From: Natrinema gelatinilyticum
Lineage (GTDB): Archaea > Halobacteriota > Halobacteria > Halobacteriales > Natrialbaceae
Assembly (NCBI RefSeq): GCF_024266705.1
Contig: NZ_CP100756.1
Location: forward strand, 3,100,001-3,164,000
DNA length: 64,000 bases
Direction of reading: 5' to 3'
Shown here: positions 1-7,221 of the stretch, piece by piece
How the letters are laid out: each line of letters starts with the position of its first letter
How positions within the stretch are numbered: the stretch's first letter is position 1
The notes under the pieces: model-generated
The model's input: the letters and a program-made list of their open reading frames with translations, nothing else
Databases searched by the model: none
What the model was told of the DNA's origin: nothing
Position numbers and translations under genes: made by a program

Positions 1-264
1 GGCCGGACGATCGGAACCATGGTCGTCGACGAACTGCTCAGCTCCGGCGAAACGGAGCCGGAAGAGAGCGACGAGGCGCCCGAAGAGCCCGAGGAGAGCG
101 CCGGCGATGAGACGGACGAAGATGCGACGGAAGACGAAGGGCCCGGAGAGACAGCCGACGAGAGCGAATCCGACGACGAAGCGTCCGAGGGTGACGGTGA
201 GGAAGCGACGTCGGAATCGTCGGACCAAACGGACGAATCGGACGCTGAAACGAACGAGGAATAG
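1..264 (+). CDS. C-terminal end of an acidic protein, cut by the window edge
   Basis: The frame is open from the first base to a TAG at 262-264. After a short ordinary stretch (GRTIGTMVVDELL) the remaining ~70 residues are almost only Glu, Asp, Ser and Thr, a low-complexity acidic tail of the kind seen on haloarchaeal proteins. An internal ATG at 19 is unlikely to be the start, because the frame continues upstream of it. The next gene is on the same strand about 50 bases later, so the two may be co-transcribed. The missing N-terminus prevents any family call. Confidence 0.6.
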   Translation, partial: GRTIGTMVVDELLSSGETEPEESDEAPEEPEESAGDETDEDATEDEGPGETADESESDDEASEGDGEEATSESSDQTDESDAETNEE

Positions 265-317
265 GACCATGAGACGAGAACACACCAGCGGCTCCGAACC
301 GACTCGAGGTGATCTGC

Positions 318-1085
318 GTGAGTAACGACTCCGAGCTGAAAGAAATGGTCGCCGAAGAAGTTAGTAAGCAGGTCGACGTCATCGATATGCTTGGTGATGG
401 GGCGATCGAGAACGGCGTCGACGGGGGCGATATCGGCGCGTCCGTCGGCCGTCGATTCGGTGAACGAATGGGACGGCAACTGGGGTCCGAGATCGGACGC
501 GAAGTACACGAGACGATCTCCGAGGGCCTCGAGGAGGGAAAGCAACTCGGAGAAATCAGGTCCGAACTCGCGACCGGGGTACGAGACGCGTTCCGCACGT
601 CACTCCGAGACGTCGACGGAAGTGGCTCTCTCTCCTCGATGGCCAAGCGAGTGAGCGACGGTACCGGCCTCGAGGGATTCAAACGCGACGAAACGGACAC
701 CGGTGACGGGTCGGATTCAGAGAGCGACGCGCAGGCGCAGTCAGAACCCGACGCGGCGAGCGAGGACGAAACCGTCGACGTCGAAGCCGACACTGCCGCC
801 GAGGAGTCGAGCGAAGAACCCGACGCATCTGGGGAACCCGGCGCTGAACAGGAAGGCCCGGCCCTCGAGTTGGCCGACCAGTCGGTATCGGACCTCCAGG
901 AACTCAGGAGGGACACCCTCGAGGATTTCCTCGGCGTACTGTCCTATAGCGATCTGCAGTCGATCGCCAAGGACGTCGACGTGACGGCGAACCTCAGTCG
1001 CGAGGAGATGACCGCCGAGATTATCGAAACGGTGACCGGCGACGAAGGCGGCACCAATTCGGAGGCGGACGCTGCGGCCGATTAG
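318..1085 (+). CDS. Unknown acidic protein with glycine-zipper-like segment and SAP/Rho-N-like C-terminus
   Basis: 255 residues from the GTG at 318 (MSNDSELKEMV); a second GTG three codons upstream is possible. Residues ~30-75 contain regularly spaced glycines in a helix-like pattern (GRRFGERMGRQLGSEIG), as in glycine-zipper or YtxH-like proteins. A long acidic, disordered linker follows. The last ~60 residues (LQELRRDTLEDFL, then SDLQSIAKDVDV) resemble the short helical SAP/Rho N-terminal fold, which often binds nucleic acid; this is inference from pattern. The gene lies between two other acidic unknowns in the same direction, probably one unit. No function is assigned. Confidence 0.6.
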   Translation: MSNDSELKEMVAEEVSKQVDVIDMLGDGAIENGVDGGDIGASVGRRFGERMGRQLGSEIGREVHETISEGLEEGKQLGEIRSELATGVRDAFRTSLRDVDGSGSLSSMAKRVSDGTGLEGFKRDETDTGDGSDSESDAQAQSEPDAASEDETVDVEADTAAEESSEEPDASGEPGAEQEGPALELADQSVSDLQELRRDTLEDFLGVLSYSDLQSIAKDVDVTANLSREEMTAEIIETVTGDEGGTNSEADAAAD

Positions 1086-1244
1086 GCGCCCGAATTCGGG
1101 CACCGAACGGTGGCTACCCTGATGCGGCTGGCGAGGAGTCCACCGCCTGATTCGGTCGTCGAGGAGTCGACCGCGGTCCTCATCGACGACGGAAGCGGCG
1201 AAACGCGGACCGACCGCCGACGGACCGACCCAACATCCCTACCG

Positions 1245-2075
1245 ATGAATTCCCACGACAAACTCCGCGACCAAATTCACGACGTACTGCACGACGCCGA
1301 AACGGCCGGTCGATCGGTCGTCTCCGAGACCGACGCGGATGGCGACGCAGACGCGGCCGAGACCGAGTTGCTGGAGGCCGCCGGCGAGGCGCGGGCCCTT
1401 CTCGAGTCGACGGAGCCGACCCGATTGCTCGAGGCACTCGGACTCGAGACGCTCCCCGACGGCTCCGAGGCGGAGTCGATTCCGGCGGCCATCGCTCGCG
1501 GAGAGCCGGACCAACTCGAGATGCTCGGGCGACTGCTCAGCCTCGCGAAACTCGCCGAGCGGGGGGACGACGACACGCTCGAGATCGCGGTCGACGACCT
1601 CCGGGAAACGATCGACCACGCGGACGGCTCGGCCGACGCGACCGGAGCGACCGCCGTCGGCGGAAATGAGTCCGATCTGCGGTCTGAGGCGGACGAAGAG
1701 GTCGAAATCGAATCCGATCGTGCGGGGGCGGACGAGTCACGGGTGGAAGACGAGCCGTCGGAGGAACCCGCGGAGCGCCTCCGGTCGGCCATGCAGTCGT
1801 CGGTTTCGGACTTCGGCGACGAGATCCGGCAGTTGAGAGAGAGACTCGAGGCCGCCCGCGACGAGCCCGCGGACGACGGCGATTCCGAAGACGCGCGGTC
1901 GGACGAAGAAACGGACGCGGGGCTCTCGAAACCCGAACTCGGGATCGATCTCGACCGGGACAGCGGGTCGGGTCACGGCGGCCGATACTCCACGATGGCA
2001 CCACCCCCGTCGAAACGGGCGGATATGCGGGCCGTGACGCGTTATTCGACTCTCCCGCGAAAGAACAGGGACTGA
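1245..2075 (+). CDS. Unknown acidic helical protein
   Basis: 276 residues from the ATG at 1245 (MNSHDKLRDQIHDVL). The frame is open further upstream, but that part is Arg/Pro-rich and atypical, so this start is preferred. Residues ~45-120 are helical and Leu-rich (LLESTEPTRLLEALGL, MLGRLLSLAKLAE). An acidic linker follows, then a predicted coiled coil (IRQLRERLEAARDE), and the last ~25 residues turn basic. No catalytic motif, membrane segment or signal peptide is visible. It follows the preceding acidic gene by ~160 bases on the same strand. I do not recognise the family. Confidence 0.6.
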   Translation: MNSHDKLRDQIHDVLHDAETAGRSVVSETDADGDADAAETELLEAAGEARALLESTEPTRLLEALGLETLPDGSEAESIPAAIARGEPDQLEMLGRLLSLAKLAERGDDDTLEIAVDDLRETIDHADGSADATGATAVGGNESDLRSEADEEVEIESDRAGADESRVEDEPSEEPAERLRSAMQSSVSDFGDEIRQLRERLEAARDEPADDGDSEDARSDEETDAGLSKPELGIDLDRDSGSGHGGRYSTMAPPPSKRADMRAVTRYSTLPRKNRD

Positions 2076-2196
2076 CCCGGGCTCCGTCTACGGGGGACGC
2101 CCGGATCGACTCCGAGGCCGACAGCGGGCGCGAACCGTCGGCCTCCCGGGCCGGTCGTTCGGAGGGCCTTTTTGCGCCCCCGCCGTAGGCAGCCAC

Positions 2197-2913
2197 ATGA
2201 AGATCCGGGGCGAGCGCGAATGTACGGAGTGTGGGACCCGCTGGTCGTACTACGAGACGGGCAGCGTCGGGTGTCCAGCGTGTGGAAGCCTTCGCAGCGT
2301 CGGCGTCGACGAGCGCACGGAACACACAGACCTGCAGGCATCGTTCGACCTCACGCCCGTCCGGAACGCGGTCGACGAAGTCGCGACGGACGACCTCGCC
2401 GAACGTGCCCGCGACCGCTGTCGAGAGTACGTTCGCCGTCGTGGCTTCGTCAACGCGGGTACCCTCCGGGATCTAGACGATGCGTACCTCGCAGCGATCG
2501 AACTGTTACACGTCGCCGACATCGTCGCCCGTGAAATCCGGCTCGGGGACCGCGAGGAACTCTATTTTCTGGCGTTGCTGCGCGATGCCGATCAGGGTGA
2601 GCGCGCGCCGGTCGAGGACGTTCCCGAAACGCTGCGATCGGCCCGCGGACTCGCCTACGCGAACGCGGTCCGTGAGTACCGTCGCGACCTCCGTACCTGG
2701 TCCGGAGACCGCGACGTGACTGCGAGCGAACGACGCGCGCTCGAGACGCTGGGCGAACACGTAACGCGCATCCGAATGCTCGACGGTGATATCGAACCGC
2801 GGGCCGCCGAACGGCTCGTCGAGGCGACTCGTGACCTGGCGAACGGCCTCCGCGGCGACGAAGTAGCGTTCACGCAGGCCCGGGAGCGGTTGGACGACCT
2901 CGACCTCGAATAG
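2197..2913 (+). CDS. Zinc-ribbon conserved haloarchaeal protein (DUF7117-like)
   Basis: 238 residues. The N-terminus is a four-Cys zinc ribbon (CTECGTRW, then CPACGSL, residues ~9-32). The rest is an all-helical acidic domain with regular Leu/Ala heptads and no recognisable active site. The pattern matches a conserved haloarchaeal family of unknown function that I associate with DUF7117; that name is from memory. The ATG at 2197 directly precedes the zinc ribbon. The stop TAG at 2911 is followed in the same frame by a PqqD-like reading frame that lacks a start codon. Confidence 0.7.
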   Translation: MKIRGERECTECGTRWSYYETGSVGCPACGSLRSVGVDERTEHTDLQASFDLTPVRNAVDEVATDDLAERARDRCREYVRRRGFVNAGTLRDLDDAYLAAIELLHVADIVAREIRLGDREELYFLALLRDADQGERAPVEDVPETLRSARGLAYANAVREYRRDLRTWSGDRDVTASERRALETLGEHVTRIRMLDGDIEPRAAERLVEATRDLANGLRGDEVAFTQARERLDDLDLE

Positions 2914-3252
2914 GGCCGGCGTGGGGCTCCACCGAGAACCACGGACGATTGGGCGGAGACGACTGACGACAGCGATCCGCGAGTCACGATCGTCTGGACG
3001 AGATCGCCGCGCAACCGGCTCGATCGGTTCCTGTTCGATCGCTTCGGAACGAGTCGAGAGCACGAACTCACACTCGTCCCCGTCGGAACCACAGTCTGGC
3101 GTCACTGCGACGGGAGCCACACCGTCTCGGAAATTGCAGCGATCATCGCCGAAACCCACGATGCCGAACGCGTCGAACCGATCGACGCGACGCTCGCCCA
3201 TTTCCTCATGCTGCTCGAGGAGCGCAGTCTGGTCCAGTTCGACGAGCGGTGA
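2914..3252 (+). pseudogene. PqqD-like domain reading frame without a recognisable start codon
   Basis: The frame runs from just after the TAG of the upstream gene to a TGA at 3250. It reads as a plausible acidic haloarchaeal protein: DDSDPRVTIVW, then LVPVGTTVWRHCDGSHTVSE, then a helix ending LMLLEERSLVQF. The W-x-x-CDG-xxT/S pattern and following helices match the PqqD fold, which binds leader peptides of modified peptides. No in-frame ATG, GTG or TTG exists before the domain; the only ATG is ~14 codons from the end. It could be a gene that lost its start, a read-through extension of the zinc-ribbon gene in the same frame, or a gene using an unusual start. The domain itself shows no frameshift. 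Confidence 0.5.
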
Positions 3253-3275
3253 GTCTGTTAGTCTGTTAGTCTGTT
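3252..3275. repeat. Three tandem copies of an 8-base unit (AGTCTGTT)
   Basis: Three perfect head-to-tail copies begin at the last base of the PqqD-like frame stop codon. The tract is otherwise non-coding and lies ~165 bases beyond the 3' end of the convergent folD. It could vary in length by slippage but would not change a protein. Confidence 0.8.
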
Positions 3276-3441
3276 GGGTCGGCCGATCCGACGAGCGTCT
3301 GTCGGTCTCGAGGACGGTCGGTACGACGCCTATCGACAGGACGGAACGCTGCCGGCAGACGGAACGGTTGCCTCGAGTGGGAGCCGAAGACCGGTCGCCT
3401 GGAGATGCGTCCGAGGAAGAGAGTGAAGGAGTGCAGACGGG

Positions 3442-4335
3442 TCAGGGGAGGTCGACGGTGACGTCTTCTTGCATGCTGGCGGCTTTGACGGTGTTGTAGA
3501 GCAACATCGCACGAGTCATCGGTCCGACGCCGCCGGGGACGGGCGTGATCGCGCTCGCCTTCTCTTCGGCGCTCTCGAACTCGACGTCGCCGACGAGTTC
3601 GTATCCCTTCTCGGTATCGGCGTCGACCCGATTGACACCGACGTCGATCACGACCGTCCCCTCGGTAAGCATCGAACCATCGACCAGTTCGGGAACGCCG
3701 ACTGCCGCGACGACGACGTCCGCGTTGCGGGTTTTTTCGCCGAGATCCTCGGTTCGTGAGTGACAGACCGTCACCGTCGCGTTGCCGTCGTCGGCTTTCT
3801 GAATGAGTAAATTCGCGAGCGGCTTCCCGACGATGTCCGACCGGCCGACGATCGTGACGTCCTTTCCTTCGGTGTCGACCCTGGCGGACTCGAGCAGTTT
3901 CTGGATGCCGTGAGGAGTACAGGGACGGAAGCGTGCGTCGCCGGCGACGAGCCGACCGACGTTCTCGGGGTGGAAGCCGTCGACGTCCTTGGTCGGGTCG
4001 ACGCGACGGATCACGTCCCGGTAATCGACGTGGTCGGGCACTGGGGCCTGGACGATGTACCCGTGGATCTCGGGATCGTCGTTCAGGCCGGCGATCGTGT
4101 CGAACAGGTCCTCGGAGGGCGCATCGCCGTCGACGTCGACGTGATGGCTCTCGATCCCGACCTCCTCGCAATCGCGTTGTTTCATGTTCACGTACGTCTG
4201 GCTCGCCGGATCGTCGCCCATCAGGACGGTTGCCAGTCCCGGCCGTGCGCCCGCGTCCGCGAGGGTCTCGATCGCATCCGTGAGGCCATCTCGAATTTCA
4301 CTCGCAACCGCGTTACCGTCGATGATCTCGGTCAT
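3442..4335 (-). CDS. folD: Bifunctional methylenetetrahydrofolate dehydrogenase / methenyltetrahydrofolate cyclohydrolase
   Basis: 297 residues, the normal length for FolD. It interconverts 5,10-methylene- and 10-formyl-tetrahydrofolate with NADP. Visible hallmarks are the substrate-site Lys in YVNMKQRDCEEVGI, the family signature VDPTKDVDGFHPENVG, the nucleotide-binding loop IVGRSDIVGKPLANLL, and the C-terminal PVPGGVGPMTRAMLLYN. The start is the ATG at 4335, with an AT-rich TATA-like element (4361-4367) about 27-33 bases upstream, consistent with a leaderless transcript. glyA, the other one-carbon enzyme, lies on the same strand after one intervening hydrolase gene, suggesting functional grouping. 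Confidence 0.95.
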   Translation of the reverse strand: MTEIIDGNAVASEIRDGLTDAIETLADAGARPGLATVLMGDDPASQTYVNMKQRDCEEVGIESHHVDVDGDAPSEDLFDTIAGLNDDPEIHGYIVQAPVPDHVDYRDVIRRVDPTKDVDGFHPENVGRLVAGDARFRPCTPHGIQKLLESARVDTEGKDVTIVGRSDIVGKPLANLLIQKADDGNATVTVCHSRTEDLGEKTRNADVVVAAVGVPELVDGSMLTEGTVVIDVGVNRVDADTEKGYELVGDVEFESAEEKASAITPVPGGVGPMTRAMLLYNTVKAASMQEDVTVDLP

Positions 4336-4360
4336 TACCGGAGTAGGCGACCGCGAGGCT

Positions 4361-4367
4361 CATTAAT
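4361..4367 (-). promoter_or_regulatory. TATA-like element for folD
   Basis: ATTAATG on the minus strand lies 26-32 bases upstream of the folD ATG. That is the usual position for an archaeal TATA box serving a leaderless mRNA. Confidence 0.45.
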
Positions 4368-4433
4368 CCCCGGATTCGTGCCCAGAACAGCGCCGAAACG
4401 ATCGCAGATATACAAGAACGTGCAGTGACCCGG

Positions 4434-5246
4434 TCAGAATCGCTCGTCGAGAAAGGATGTAATCGTGCTGTTGACGGGCGCCGGTCGCTCCAGATTGGAG
4501 GTATGGCCCGCCTCCGGAACGATCTCCATCTCGGCGTCGGGAAGCTCCTCGAGCATCGGCTCAGCCCGCGACGGATCGATCGAGGGGTCTTCCTCGCCAT
4601 GAACGATCAGAACCGGGACGTCAATCTCCGAGAGGTGATCGGTGACGTCGGGGCGGTCGAGCCAGGAGTGAAGTTCGTTGTAGACCGCCGCACCCGGGTA
4701 GGTCGCCCAGCGGTCCACCCAGGACTCGACAAGGCCGGGATTCTCCTCTCGGGTCGTTTCACCGAAGAGGTAGCCGGTCACGCTTTCGGCCAACTCGCGC
4801 GGATTCGATTCGTGTGAACCCTCGAGCGGTTCGACGAGTTCGCCGTAGGCCTCCCGTTCTTCGGCCGAGTGGGGGGCGGCCATCGAATCGATCAGGACCA
4901 GCCCGTCGACTCGATCGGGATACGCGAGCGCGAATCGCAGTGCCATAAAGCCGCCCATCGACATGCCCGCGATGACGGCGCTGTCTTCGCCGATTCCGTC
5001 CAACAGCGCCGCACAGTCGTCCGCCAGATCGCCCAGGTCGTATTCCTGTGCATATCGATCCGTTCGCGCCCGCAGGTCGTAGGCGACGGACCGATAGTCG
5101 TCTTTCAGCGCCTCGAGTTGCGGTGCGAACATCGACCGATTCATCAGCGTCCCGTGTGCGAATACCACGGGCCGTCCCTCGCCGACGTCGGTCGTCAGCG
5201 CGTCGGTTCTGGCTCGGTACATCTCCGTGATCGTCTCGTCTCCCAT
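4434..5246 (-). CDS. Alpha/beta-fold hydrolase
   Basis: 270 residues with the complete alpha/beta hydrolase layout: oxyanion-hole motif VFAHGTLMNRS near residue 30, nucleophile elbow GMSMGG (Ser near residue 95), an acidic residue in VLIVHGEEDPSI, and the catalytic His in PEAGHTSNLERP. A helical cap lies between the elbow and the acid. The substrate cannot be told; lactonase- or esterase-type relatives are common. An AT-rich promoter element (5273-5283) lies 27-37 bases upstream of the ATG at 5246. A second, decayed copy of the C-terminus of such a protein lies ~110 bases upstream on the same strand. Confidence 0.85.
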   Translation of the reverse strand: MGDETITEMYRARTDALTTDVGEGRPVVFAHGTLMNRSMFAPQLEALKDDYRSVAYDLRARTDRYAQEYDLGDLADDCAALLDGIGEDSAVIAGMSMGGFMALRFALAYPDRVDGLVLIDSMAAPHSAEEREAYGELVEPLEGSHESNPRELAESVTGYLFGETTREENPGLVESWVDRWATYPGAAVYNELHSWLDRPDVTDHLSEIDVPVLIVHGEEDPSIDPSRAEPMLEELPDAEMEIVPEAGHTSNLERPAPVNSTITSFLDERF

Positions 5247-5354
5247 GTGGGTTGGTAACGGTATCCGTCCTGAAAAGGATAAGTCATGCGGAAGTTCACA
5301 GAACGGGCCGTGTATCGGGCGTTCCGACGATCGAGATCGGACCTGACCGCGGAT

Positions 5355-5465
5355 TCACGAGCGGCCATCGAGAAACGACCGAATCGCGTCGTCGATCGGC
5401 GCCGGTTCCTCGAGTTCTGGACTCCCCCGCTCGGTCCAGACGTCCTCGGGCAGGGTAGACGGCTT
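5355..5465 (-). pseudogene. Remnant of an alpha/beta hydrolase C-terminus
   Basis: The last ~35 codons of this frame read LPEDVWTE, then SPELEEPAPIDDAIRSFLDG and a stop. This parallels the end of the intact neighbour (SNLERPAPVNSTITSFLDE), with the same spacing to the stop. The catalytic His region is already corrupted and nothing hydrolase-like is found upstream in any frame. It is most simply a tandem duplicate reduced to its tail, or the residue of a recombination. Identity rests on similarity by eye. Confidence 0.5.
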
Positions 5466-5576
5466 GCGAGTAGATCTCCTCGAGCGGTTGCGGAGTCCGA
5501 TCCGCCGTCCCGGTGGTGTGAGAGACGGTACCGACGTTCTTTGAAGTTTGAACACGTTCGATCGCTTTTTCAGGGT

Positions 5577-5756
5577 ATGGTGGACACGGATCCATTCGGC
5601 CGTGCTATCCGCGACCAGCACCTCGGTGACCGAACGGAACCGCTTCTCGATCGTGACGGCGACGACGTCCGCGAACACCGGATCGAGGAGTGGTATTTCG
5701 GAGCACACGACGGGGATGCATGGCGGGATCGGTGGATGGCCGGTCGTGGACTGCAA
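5577..5756 (+). pseudogene. N-terminal fragment of a SAM-dependent methyltransferase-like protein, truncated
   Basis: From the ATG at 5577 about 55 codons read as a good acidic haloarchaeal N-terminus (MVDTDPFGRAIRDQHLGD, then EPLLDRDGDDVREHRIEEWY). I associate this with a haloarchaeal class I methyltransferase family in which a glycine-rich SAM loop should follow soon after; this is recall, not a search. Here the frame runs into a transposon-end-like sequence at ~5750 and the methyltransferase core is missing. A TTTTT tract lies just upstream. The fragment is convergent with glyA. Confidence 0.45.
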
Positions 5757-5812
5757 ACCCTAATATCCCAACGCTCGGGATTCCTCCGGCTTAAGCCGGA
5801 GGAGGATGTCAA
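5757..5812 (+). mobile_element. Right-end scar of an IS200/IS605 (TnpB-type) element with a perfect hairpin
   Basis: A 22-base perfect palindrome at 5782-5803 (CCTCCGGC, TTAA centre, GCCGGAGG) sits between a GGGATT-type lead-in and GAGGATGTCAA. From memory, this arrangement closely resembles the right end of haloarchaeal IS200/IS605-group elements, which is also the 3' end of the TnpB guide RNA. No tnpB reading frame is present upstream. The terminal TCA overlaps the glyA stop codon (5809-5811), so the insertion abutted the end of glyA. It could alternatively act as a bidirectional terminator. Confidence 0.55.
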
Positions 5813-7056
5813 TCGTACAGTGGATTCTCTTCGCACAGCACCGCGACTTCTTCGCGAACGTCTTCGATGACCGCCTCGTCGTCCGGGCTATCGACGACGC
5901 GGGTGATCAGATCGCCGACGGTGCGGCAGTCGTCTTCGTCGAAGCCGCGTGTGGTCAGTCCCGGCGTCCCAGCGCGAATGCCGCTCGGATCGAACGCCGA
6001 GCGTGTCTCGCCGGGCACCGTGTTGCCGTTGAGGACGATGCCGGCCTCCTCTAAGGCCTCTTCTGCGTCGCCACCGGTCGTGTCGGGATGGCTGTCGCGG
6101 AGGTCAACGAGGACCAGGTGATTGTCCGTGCCGCCCGAGACCAGCGAGAACCCGTTCTCGGAGAGTGACTCGCCCAGGGCTTTCGCGTTCGCGATCGTTC
6201 GCGCCGCGTAGTCCTCGAACGAGGGCTCGAGGGCCTCCTTGAATCCAACGGCTTTGCCGGCGATGTTGTGCATGAGCGGGCCGCCTTGGCCGCCGGGGAA
6301 GACTGCAGCGTCGATGTCGTCGGCGTATTCATCGCTCGTCATGACGATGCCGCCGCGACCGGAACGGATCGTCTTGTGGGTCGAACCGGTCACGAAGTCG
6401 GCGACACCGACCGGCGACGGATGGACGCCTGCCGCAACGAGTCCGGTGATGTGGGCGATGTCAGCCAGGTGGAGCGCGTCGACGTCGTTCGCAACCGTCT
6501 GAATGCGCTCCCACTCGATCTCGCGCGGATAGGCGGAATACCCCGAGACGATAATGTCAGGCTCGAACTCGGCGGCGTGGTCGGCCAGTCCGTCGTAGTC
6601 CAGGTAGCCCGTCTCCGGATCGACTTCGTACTGCTCGACCTCGTAGAGCTGACCCGTGAAATTCGCCGGGTGGCCGTGACTTAGGTGGCCGCCGTGAGTG
6701 AGATCGAGCGAGAGAATCTTGTCACCCGGCTCGACCATGGCGAAGTAGACGGCCTGATTCGCCTGTGTCCCCGAGTGGGGTTGGACGTTGATGTGCTCGG
6801 CACCGAACAGCTCCGCCGCACGATCGATCGCCAACTGCTCGACTTCGTCGGCGTACTCGCAGCCGCCGTAGTAGCGCTCGCCCGGGTATCCTTCCGCGTA
6901 CTTATTCGTGAGCGCGCTACCCTGTGCGTCGAGGACCGCCTCGCTGACGTGATTCTCGCTGGCGATCATCTGTAGCGACTCTCGCTGGCGGTCTACCTCG
7001 CCCTCGAGTGCGTCGGCGACGGCTGGATCGACCTCGCGAACCTGATCGTGGTTCAT
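5809..7056 (-). CDS. glyA: Serine hydroxymethyltransferase
   Basis: 415 residues from the ATG at 7056. A TTG 16 codons upstream also opens the frame, but a TATA element at 7081-7087 falls 25-31 bases before 7056, so the shorter form is chosen. The PLP enzyme converts serine and tetrahydrofolate to glycine and methylene-tetrahydrofolate. Hallmarks: LQMIASENHVSEAVL, YAEGYPGERYYGGCEY, and the PLP lysine in VTGSTHKTIRSGRGG. It feeds FolD, encoded two genes downstream on the same strand. The stop codon is shared with a transposon-end hairpin. Confidence 0.96.
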   Translation of the reverse strand: MNHDQVREVDPAVADALEGEVDRQRESLQMIASENHVSEAVLDAQGSALTNKYAEGYPGERYYGGCEYADEVEQLAIDRAAELFGAEHINVQPHSGTQANQAVYFAMVEPGDKILSLDLTHGGHLSHGHPANFTGQLYEVEQYEVDPETGYLDYDGLADHAAEFEPDIIVSGYSAYPREIEWERIQTVANDVDALHLADIAHITGLVAAGVHPSPVGVADFVTGSTHKTIRSGRGGIVMTSDEYADDIDAAVFPGGQGGPLMHNIAGKAVGFKEALEPSFEDYAARTIANAKALGESLSENGFSLVSGGTDNHLVLVDLRDSHPDTTGGDAEEALEEAGIVLNGNTVPGETRSAFDPSGIRAGTPGLTTRGFDEDDCRTVGDLITRVVDSPDDEAVIEDVREEVAVLCEENPLYD

Positions 7057-7080
7057 ATCCGAAGTGCGGTCAGGCGACTG

Positions 7081-7087
7081 TATAAGT
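7081..7087 (-). promoter_or_regulatory. TATA box of glyA
   Basis: ACTTATA on the minus strand lies 25-31 bases upstream of the ATG at 7056. This supports that start and a leaderless transcript. Confidence 0.5.
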
Positions 7088-7221
7088 GTACCCGTCCCCG
7101 GCAAGTCGGGCCACTATCGACGGCCCGTGTCGCGAGCGAGCCGCCCGTTAGCCGGCCCGTACTACCGTCACGATCACCGCCCGATACAACTAACTTGTCC
7201 GAGTGACATTCAACCAACTGA

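Noticed and set aside
38..916. Long minus-strand open frame opposite the acidic genes
   Set aside because: Ser/Arg/Pro-rich composition is the antisense shadow of Asp/Glu-rich coding sequence; no motif.
1..2075. Gas-vesicle (gvp) accessory genes
   Set aside because: None of the recognisable GvpA/J/M, GvpF/L, GvpN, GvpO or GvpK motifs is present in the visible part.
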